DNA from: CAYUNW01 sp964446235
Lineage (GTDB): Bacteria; Patescibacteriota; Microgenomatia; 2-02-FULL-39-11
Length of the DNA stretch: 8,427 nucleotides
Direction of reading: 5' to 3'
NCBI GenBank assembly: GCA_964446235.1
Contig: CAYUNW010000021.1
Location: 1 to 8,427 of the forward strand
This document shows positions 1-5,664 of the stretch, one piece after another. The notes beneath the pieces were generated by a model. The model did no database searches. It was not told the DNA's origin and saw nothing but the letters and a program-made list of their open reading frames with translations. How positions within the stretch are numbered: the stretch's first letter is position 1; each line of letters opens with the position of its first letter. The translations under genes were made by a program, and so were the position numbers.

Positions 1-1
1 A

Positions 2-1672
2 CAAGTGGACAATGCCAACGGTTTCGGAAGTTATGACTTGAATGTGGATGGAATTCTTGATTTTTCGGTGGCTCAAGAGGATGATAATTACAGCGACAAC
101 TGGCTATGTAATGGAAATTCTACTTTTACGGTGGTCAATTCGGGAAATGAATCGGTTGGTTCCACCCGCAATGTGGTGTATGCCGATTTTGATAATGATG
201 GCTTCGTAGATTCATATCACAGTGCTTCTGCCTTTTCAATGAATCGCCAGGGTAACCAAATACACAAAGGACTCTCCGGTGGTCTTTTCGGACCCGATAT
301 AGCCGAAACCATCATGCCCGGATACTTTTACGACAGTCTGGTGCATCCAACACTTGGGTCCCAGTATTGGAGCAACCGGCAGTGGAAAGGAGCAATAGCC
401 AGGGATTTTGATGGCGACGGCTTTGCGGATATTGTGAATGTTGCTTATCAGGATTTAGGGTTTCAGCCCGATACTTTTACTACACTTTGGGTTGCGCAGC
501 AATCAAGAGGAGCTTACATTCTGAAAAACACATCTACTCCCGGAAGCATTGGATTCAGCGATGTTTCGCACAGCGCCCTCGGGTCGGATGTTAACGGGGC
601 TGACTCTTCTTTTTGGAGTGTATATGCTCCTATCCCCATTGATTATGACAAAGACGGCGATTATGATCTGATACTGGGAGGTCTGCTGGTAAAAAGCGTT
701 ACTACGGGTAATCTTGTTAATACAGATATAATCAGGTTTTACAAGAATATATCGGTGCCGGGCAATATTCAGTTTGAAAACAAAACTCTGGAAACCGGAC
801 TGCAGTTCATCAACAATCTGGCTATCGGAGCAAAGAGGGGATTAAGTTTTGCAGCGGGAACCCCGATAGATTACGACAATGACGGGCATACTGATTTTGC
901 TTTTGTTAACCGGAAAGATGGAACTACGGTGAATTATGTTTTGCTGTTCAGAAACAATGGAAATGGAAGTTTTTCGCAGATAGACTTTGCACAACATGGT
1001 ATTGGAGGTATTTCCGGTGGAAGGGATATCAATGTAGGCGACTTGAATAACGACGGAAAGCTAGACATCATTTTAAGTGATGGTACTGTCGGCGGTTTTG
1101 AAGGAACTGATTCTACATTGGTTTATCTCAACAATTCATCCAACACAAACCACTGGGTACAATTAGATATTAAAACAAGTCCGACAGGTACCTGGGCTTT
1201 TGACCATACAGTAAAAGTGTATCCTCATGGAACATCTCAATTATTGGGAATGGACGACATCAGAACCGATGTGTCGTATCGCTCCAAACGCTATCCGATT
1301 TTGCATTTTGGTTTGGGCAATACTGACAGTGTAGATGTGCAGATAATAAAGGGCAACAATACTTATACTTTTACGGGTTTACCTGCAAATACGCAACACC
1401 ATTTATTTCTGAGTCAGGTAACAGGAATTCATAAAACAAACACCGACCATACAATTACACTTTCCCCCAATCCCGTAAACAATTTGCTTACCATTTCAAA
1501 TCCTGCAAATCAAACATACTCTTATGTTATTAGCAATTTGCTCGGGCAAAGCATTCAATCAGGAAAAACACAAAAACAAATTGATGTTTCACAACTGCAA
1601 AAAGCGATGTACTTTATTCAGTTGAAAGATGAAAAAGGGCAGGTGTTTACTTCAAAATTTATTAAAGAATAA
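2..1672 (+). CDS. Secreted FG-GAP/VCBS repeat protein with ASPIC/UnbV-like domain and type IX sorting domain (5' partial)
   Basis: The frame is open from the window edge, so the start and signal peptide lie upstream. Residues are counted from the GTG at position 5, which is probably not the real start. Six DxDxDGxxD-type calcium loops are visible: DLNVDGILD (11), DFDNDGFVD (61), DFDGDGFAD (134), DYDKDGDYD (213), DYDNDGHTD (289) and DLNNDGKLD (346). This is the FG-GAP/VCBS signature of an integrin-alpha-like beta-propeller. Residues ~382-469 (NHWVQLDI ... ILHFGLGNTDSVDVQI ... LPANTQHH) resemble the ASPIC/UnbV domain that often follows such repeats. Residues ~483-555 are a type A CTD (SPNPVNNLLTI, SNLLGQSI, IDVSQL, FIKE stop), which implies export through the type IX system. 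The likely role is surface adhesion or ligand binding; no catalytic motif was seen. GC is visibly higher in the propeller part than in the following genes. The stop lies 4 bp before gene 2. Confidence 0.9.
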   Translation, partial: QVDNANGFGSYDLNVDGILDFSVAQEDDNYSDNWLCNGNSTFTVVNSGNESVGSTRNVVYADFDNDGFVDSYHSASAFSMNRQGNQIHKGLSGGLFGPDIAETIMPGYFYDSLVHPTLGSQYWSNRQWKGAIARDFDGDGFADIVNVAYQDLGFQPDTFTTLWVAQQSRGAYILKNTSTPGSIGFSDVSHSALGSDVNGADSSFWSVYAPIPIDYDKDGDYDLILGGLLVKSVTTGNLVNTDIIRFYKNISVPGNIQFENKTLETGLQFINNLAIGAKRGLSFAAGTPIDYDNDGHTDFAFVNRKDGTTVNYVLLFRNNGNGSFSQIDFAQHGIGGISGGRDINVGDLNNDGKLDIILSDGTVGGFEGTDSTLVYLNNSSNTNHWVQLDIKTSPTGTWAFDHTVKVYPHGTSQLLGMDDIRTDVSYRSKRYPILHFGLGNTDSVDVQIIKGNNTYTFTGLPANTQHHLFLSQVTGIHKTNTDHTITLSPNPVNNLLTISNPANQTYSYVISNLLGQSIQSGKTQKQIDVSQLQKAMYFIQLKDEKGQVFTSKFIKE

Positions 1673-1680
1673 TGCCATGA
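1670..1680 (+). promoter_or_regulatory. Gene 1/gene 2 coupling junction (TAATGCCATGA)
   Basis: The stop TAA (1670-1672) shares its last A with an ATG (1672-1674) that reads ATG-CCA-TGA, and that TGA overlaps the real gene 2 ATG (1677). No Shine-Dalgarno-like purine run is well placed. Re-initiation by ribosomes finishing gene 1 is the likely way gene 2 is started; this is inference. Confidence 0.5.
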
Positions 1681-3125
1681 AAAAAAGAACTAATTTTTAC
1701 AATACATTTGAATTTGTCCTGCTTACATTAGGAATATTGGTATTGCCATTTAAATCATTTCCGCAGGGTTTTTCTATAAATGATGTTATTGTTTCGGACA
1801 CCTCTTATTCAATTTGCGATGCAGAATACAATTCTATTTTGAATATGTATTGCCATGCAACCAACTTTCAAGGCTTATATGTTGGAGATATTGACCCTAA
1901 TACGGGCAATTTTCTTCAGCCAAATGGGTTAGGCACCTTGCTGGATTATTCTATGATAAGCACTGTTTCAACCATTACCCGAAACGGATGCGAATGGGGA
2001 TTATCCCAACAGGGGCATGAAATATTTTATACCGACTCGACCAATGAAGGATTCGGATTTAAGCTCGGAAGAATGCGCTATGCAAATGGTAATTGGGTAT
2101 ATGTTCCGATTGATTCTTCCTTAAATAGGACTTTATTCAATGCTTTGAAAGATTCTTCTGCCCAGTACACAGGAATTAACTATGCGAAAGTTTTTCCCAA
2201 TACAAGTTCTGCGATTTGTTCTCAATTCGTAGATAAGCAACCCTTTCTGGAAACAAACTATGCAGATATGAATCTTAAAGATTGCAGATGGATTAAAGGG
2301 TGGAATGCTGTGACTACAAGAAAACGAGTAGGTCTGGTTACTCAGGGGGGCATATATGACTTAGCAACCAATCAGTTTATTCAAGTTACATCAGGTGTTA
2401 ATAATACTGATCAGCCATATTGTATTCAATCTCCTGATTTAAATAATGATTTTGTTTTCTGGTGTATTACCAAAAAACCTACAGGTGATGTCATTTCTAT
2501 TCACCGTAAGATTAACGGCAATTGGACATTTTTATACGACTTAAGACCTTCGACACCACATAAAATAATTGAATCGCCCGAATCTTTTGTTTACGACGGA
2601 AGAACCTACATTTCATTAGTGCTTTACCCTGACATTCAAAATGGTCAATCCATAAATTTAAACTCACAGGTATGGGTGATGAGTATTGATACTGCAAGCA
2701 ATATAATGAGACTTGTTAGTGATACATCAGAAATACTTGTTAGACGTGACCCTGAATATTATTTTGGCAATAATGAAGTCTTCATTTATTATACAGAAGA
2801 AAGAGATGATGGTACGCCAAAAGGGAAGCATGTCATTCACAAATGTAGCACAGGAATTTCATTAACGTCAACAGGCATAGTGGCAGAAGAATTGGCTGTA
2901 ATGAAATTAAAGATTTTTCCTAATCCTACATCCTACTTACTCCATATTCAAAACTCTGATAACAAAACCTACGACTATAAAATCAGCAACCTGCTCGGAC
3001 AAACAATTTTAATAGGAAAAATGCAGATGGAAATTGATGTTTCGCAGCTTCCGACAGGAATATATATTCTTCAGCTAAAAGAAGCGAATGGAAAAATAAT
3101 AATAAGAATATTTATAAAGGAATAA
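1677..3125 (+). CDS. Secreted protein of unrecognised family with type IX sorting domain (482 aa)
   Basis: I do not recognise the family. The ATG at 1677 is chosen because it gives a signal peptide: MKKR, then the hydrophobic run FEFVLLTLGILVLPF, with cleavage probably near FPQ-GF at ~30. An upstream in-frame ATG at 1629 would add 16 residues, overlap the gene 1 CTD codons and spoil the signal. The body, residues ~31-405, is rich in short beta-like segments and contains eight cysteines. It is colinear with residues ~20-400 of gene 4: VGDIDPNTGNF at 69 against VGELNPANGKF at 63, EWGLSQQGHEIFYT against EWGVGKDGLSILYT, and DPEYYFGNNEVFIYY at 358 against EPELLIGGDEVFLYY at 361. The gene 4 copy reads like a TolB/PD40-type propeller, which is inference only. 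Residues ~410-482 are a type A CTD (FPNPTSYLL, SNLLGQTI, IDVSQLPTGIYILQL), of the same subtype as gene 1. Confidence 0.9.
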   Translation: MKKRTNFYNTFEFVLLTLGILVLPFKSFPQGFSINDVIVSDTSYSICDAEYNSILNMYCHATNFQGLYVGDIDPNTGNFLQPNGLGTLLDYSMISTVSTITRNGCEWGLSQQGHEIFYTDSTNEGFGFKLGRMRYANGNWVYVPIDSSLNRTLFNALKDSSAQYTGINYAKVFPNTSSAICSQFVDKQPFLETNYADMNLKDCRWIKGWNAVTTRKRVGLVTQGGIYDLATNQFIQVTSGVNNTDQPYCIQSPDLNNDFVFWCITKKPTGDVISIHRKINGNWTFLYDLRPSTPHKIIESPESFVYDGRTYISLVLYPDIQNGQSINLNSQVWVMSIDTASNIMRLVSDTSEILVRRDPEYYFGNNEVFIYYTEERDDGTPKGKHVIHKCSTGISLTSTGIVAEELAVMKLKIFPNPTSYLLHIQNSDNKTYDYKISNLLGQTILIGKMQMEIDVSQLPTGIYILQLKEANGKIIIRIFIKE

Positions 3126-3133
3126 TGTTATGA
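3116..3133 (+). promoter_or_regulatory. Gene 2/gene 3 coupling junction with weak AAGGA
   Basis: TAATGTTATGA (3123-3133) has the same layout as the gene 1/2 junction: TAA overlaps an ATG-TTA-TGA mini-frame whose TGA overlaps the gene 3 ATG at 3130. AAAGGA (3116-3121) is suitably spaced for a ribosome binding site. It also encodes the terminal Lys-Glu of the sorting domain, so it may be coincidental. Confidence 0.5.
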
Positions 3134-5664
3134 AAATAGTCTATAAATTCTTCATTATTGTTGTTTTAATGCTTTGGACAGTGCAAGGGAATGCTCAAAC
3201 TTCTGCAATTCCAACTTTTAATTGGTTCAAATTCACTAAAGACCTTGATATTGGTCTTCCGGATATTTATGGTGAAGTAATCGGTGGAACTGAAGTTATG
3301 TGGATAGTTGCTCATAAAGGGAAATTATTTTCAGCCACATCTTATTGGAATAATGTTTCGCTTCATGGTCCGCAAATGTTGATTAAGGAATCATCACAAT
3401 CAAAATGGAGAGTTCAATATACTTTTCCGCAAAATGTTGTCAGAAACGATGCTCTTAATTCTTTCATTTTCAAAAAAGACAGATATGGCAATCTATTAGA
3501 AAAACCCGATACTTTGCTGATAGCCAGCTTGATGACTCAGCCCTATGGCGAGGACAAAAACATTAGAATTTGGACTCGAATTGACAGCAGTAATACTTGG
3601 GTACCTTCTTCAAATTTGGATACAAACCTTAATGTGCAGGATAGTTATATACGTTCTTTTACTTTTCATACCGATTCCAAAACCGGTATTGAATATATTT
3701 TCGCCGGTGGTGCCAATGGTAAATTGTATAAAGGTAGTTATGATGCATCTTTGCCAAATAAAATTTATTGGGATTCTAAACCTGAAATAATAATGACTTC
3801 AGGCGAGCGGTTTCATTCAGGCGCTGTATGCAATGGTCGGCTGTATATATCAGGAGGAAGAAATATTCAAAAACCCGAAGAAGGAGGTGTTTATCTTAGA
3901 ACTGATGGCGAAAATCCAAGTTGGAAAAGAGTTTATATATTCCCGGAGAAAAACAATCAATCCATGCGGGCTTTAACGGCTGTTCCTAACCCAAAAAATC
4001 CAAATTCGCAAGTTCTTGTTGGAACAAGAGAAATAGCCGGATTAATTGAGCGTATTGTTCCTATGCCTAATGACACTGTAGAAATAATGTTGGAAATGGA
4101 CATAAGACAATCCTTCATTAATACTTGGGGGAGTCTTGGCGGTCAAGTAGCTCTCTGTGCTTACAACCGACTCGAAGAAGGCTTTCACCCAACAACGGGC
4201 GAAAAAGTCTGGTTCCTTGGACTGAATATCAAACATACAAATCCGCAGGGTACCCCGGAATTTAATAATGCCTATACATTAATGCGAGATTTGAATGGAA
4301 ATTATCAATACTGTATGGTGGTGGATAGTGCTATCCTCATTCCTCCGGGAGTAGGTCTTAAATCTGTCCGCACCATGATGCTGTCGCCTTTTCCCGAAGA
4401 CAGCAACAGGGTATATTTTCTTGGCGGATTCGACGGGGCAAACGGTCCTCACCAAAATACTGCATGGATTTATAAAGCAGTAGATTTATCCTTTTCTAAA
4501 CCTTTAGAAAACACATTTACATCATTTTTAAATATTCAGTATGATTCGATTGAAAATGTTGACAAGAATCTTTTAAGTCTTGATATTTATAAACCAAATA
4601 ATATCAGTAGCTTAGCACCTGTTGTTGTTTATGTACACGGTGGAAGCTGGCGGGTTGGAGATAAAAGTAGTGTTAGGTTAAAACCTGAATTTTTTACAAA
4701 ACAGGGATATATTTTAATTAGTGTTAATTATCGACTTTCCCCAAATCCTCCTGATACAAACCTTGTTGATGCAGTTCGATTTCCAGACCATCCAAGAGAT
4801 ATTGCGAAGGCAATTTCATGGGTTTATAAAAACATACATTTTTACGGAGGAGATAAAAACAGAATTGGCTTAACAGGACATTCAGCCGGAGGTCATATTG
4901 CGGCAGTTGTGGCAACAAACCCGAGTTTTTTACTCTCTTTCGGAGTCCCTGTTAAAGTACCTTGCGTCTGTATGTATGATGCCGCTGCATATAATATCCC
5001 CCGCTTAGTAGCTTTCAATAATACATATTCTGCTTCTATCAAAAATGCTATGGGGAATGATCCGGATTTATGGGATGATGCTTCACCGGCATTACAAATC
5101 AGAAATAATCCATATATTGGAGAATGGGTGTTATTTTCTCAGGAAAAAGGAAGGACATTATACGACGAAGCAGTATTAATGCAAGACACATTAAAAAATA
5201 ATGGATATAATTTTCCCCATTATCCTTTAGCATTAGAGCATGATGAGATTAATGGTTATGTTGGCATCGAAGATTCAATACAATTTCAGCAATTGCTAAA
5301 GGATTATCCTTTTGAACCTTCCCCAAATGCATTAAGAATAGCTTTGGCTTACACCGATTCTGTGGAATCTTTTTTCCGGCGATGTTTTTCAAAAATAACA
5401 TCTGTTAACGAAACAGCTTATAAATATCGAATCATTATTCATCCCAATCCCGCATCAGTTTATATCGAAATCAATCTCGATAAAGTCATTCTGAGCGAAG
5501 CGAAGAATCCAGTAAAAATCTACAATACCTTTGGCGAATGTGTGATGAACGATTCCATTCATCCGATGACTCCGAGTCATCGGATGAATATAGAGCATCT
5601 GCCCGCCGGTTTATATTTCATTCAAATTGGAAATTATTCACAAAAATTTATGGTGATAAGATGA
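3130..5664 (+). CDS. Secreted alpha/beta hydrolase (carboxylesterase-type) with N-terminal propeller-like module and type IX sorting domain (844 aa)
   Basis: The signal peptide is MKIVYK plus FFIIVVLMLWTV, with probable cleavage after GNA (22/23). Residues ~31-450 are a module of unrecognised family, shared with gene 4 (WFKFTKD, HKGKLFSATSYWN, SAVCNG-like AVCNG, RALTAV, NTAWIYKA). Residues ~462-765 are an alpha/beta hydrolase of the Aes/BD-FAE carboxylesterase type. They show the oxyanion motif HGGSW at 503-507, the FPDHPRDIAKAISWVYKNI helix and the nucleophile elbow GHSAG with Ser585, and probable catalytic His704 in EHDEIN. The acid is uncertain: Glu672 (SQEKG) lies where Asp is usual, 32 residues before His704. 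The expected activity is ester hydrolysis of an unknown extracellular substrate. Residues ~767-844 are a type A CTD (HPNPAS at 771, LPAGLYFIQIG) that carries a REP-like insert (786-794) and a palindrome-coded loop (810-820). A weak AAGGA lies upstream of the start, within gene 2's last codons. The stop overlaps the gene 4 start as ATGA. Confidence 0.92.
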   Translation: MKIVYKFFIIVVLMLWTVQGNAQTSAIPTFNWFKFTKDLDIGLPDIYGEVIGGTEVMWIVAHKGKLFSATSYWNNVSLHGPQMLIKESSQSKWRVQYTFPQNVVRNDALNSFIFKKDRYGNLLEKPDTLLIASLMTQPYGEDKNIRIWTRIDSSNTWVPSSNLDTNLNVQDSYIRSFTFHTDSKTGIEYIFAGGANGKLYKGSYDASLPNKIYWDSKPEIIMTSGERFHSGAVCNGRLYISGGRNIQKPEEGGVYLRTDGENPSWKRVYIFPEKNNQSMRALTAVPNPKNPNSQVLVGTREIAGLIERIVPMPNDTVEIMLEMDIRQSFINTWGSLGGQVALCAYNRLEEGFHPTTGEKVWFLGLNIKHTNPQGTPEFNNAYTLMRDLNGNYQYCMVVDSAILIPPGVGLKSVRTMMLSPFPEDSNRVYFLGGFDGANGPHQNTAWIYKAVDLSFSKPLENTFTSFLNIQYDSIENVDKNLLSLDIYKPNNISSLAPVVVYVHGGSWRVGDKSSVRLKPEFFTKQGYILISVNYRLSPNPPDTNLVDAVRFPDHPRDIAKAISWVYKNIHFYGGDKNRIGLTGHSAGGHIAAVVATNPSFLLSFGVPVKVPCVCMYDAAAYNIPRLVAFNNTYSASIKNAMGNDPDLWDDASPALQIRNNPYIGEWVLFSQEKGRTLYDEAVLMQDTLKNNGYNFPHYPLALEHDEINGYVGIEDSIQFQQLLKDYPFEPSPNALRIALAYTDSVESFFRRCFSKITSVNETAYKYRIIIHPNPASVYIEINLDKVILSEAKNPVKIYNTFGECVMNDSIHPMTPSHRMNIEHLPAGLYFIQIGNYSQKFMVIR
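5485..5510 (+). repeat. REP-like 26-bp repeat, copy 1, in frame in the gene 3 sorting domain
   Basis: The element starts GTCATTCTGAGCGAAGCGAA and ends GAATCC. It contains a tandem GCGAA-GCGAA and outer arms ATTCT (5488-5492) and AGAAT (5504-5508) that can pair around an 11-nt loop. It is translated as VILSEAKNP (residues 786-794). It lies in a 36-bp stretch (5476-5511) that is identical to 8241-8276. From memory, this motif recurs as an interspersed, mostly intergenic repeat in many Bacteroidota and some other genomes; I could not search for it here. Confidence 0.8.
5557..5589. repeat. Perfect 16-1-16 palindrome, copy 1 (coding, gene 3 sorting-domain loop)
   Basis: The left arm is 5557-5572 (ATTCATCCGATGACTC), the centre is C5573, and the right arm 5574-5589 is its exact reverse complement. 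Each arm also holds a smaller palindrome, TCATC-C-GATGA and TCATC-G-GATGA. The element is exactly 11 codons and in phase with the frame, coding residues 810-820 (IHPMTPSHRMN). This is the loop before the MNIEHLPAG strand of the CTD. In RNA it would form a strong hairpin ending 71 nt before the gene 4 start codon. Confidence 0.9.
5661..5664 (+). promoter_or_regulatory. ATGA stop/start overlap of genes 3 and 4
   Basis: The gene 4 ATG (5661-5663) overlaps the gene 3 TGA (5662-5664). This is the classic layout for translational coupling, and it supports one transcript for at least these two genes. Confidence 0.7.

Larger units (their letters stand above)
5443..5650 (+). repeat. Sorting-domain cassette, copy 1 (gene 3)
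   Basis: This segment, from the PNP codons to CACAAAAATTTA, matches 8208-8427 closely at the DNA level on both sides of the palindrome. It includes a 36-bp perfect run (5476-5511), near-identity around GGCGAATGTGTGAT (5533-5546), and near-identity from CATCTGCCCGCCGG to the end. The interruption between 5547 and 5595 (49 nt) holds the palindrome. Confidence 0.85.

Noticed and set aside
1629..1676. In-frame upstream ATG start for gene 2
   Set aside because: It would overlap the gene 1 sorting-domain codons and put 16 polar residues before the signal peptide; the ATG at 1677 gives a normal signal sequence.
2512..2697. Minus-strand open frame of 61 codons
   Set aside because: It lies opposite gene 2 with no supporting motif; it is a chance frame.
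3545..3790. Open frame of 81 codons on the + strand
   Set aside because: It lies in another frame inside gene 3, has no recognisable domain, and the main frame is conserved with gene 4.
4042..4918. Two minus-strand open frames of 64 codons (4042-4236 and 4724-4918)
   Set aside because: Both lie opposite well-supported gene 3 coding sequence, including the hydrolase domain.
5557..5589. Rho-independent terminator
   Set aside because: The hairpin is strong but has no following T tract, is translated in frame and lies within the sorting domain.
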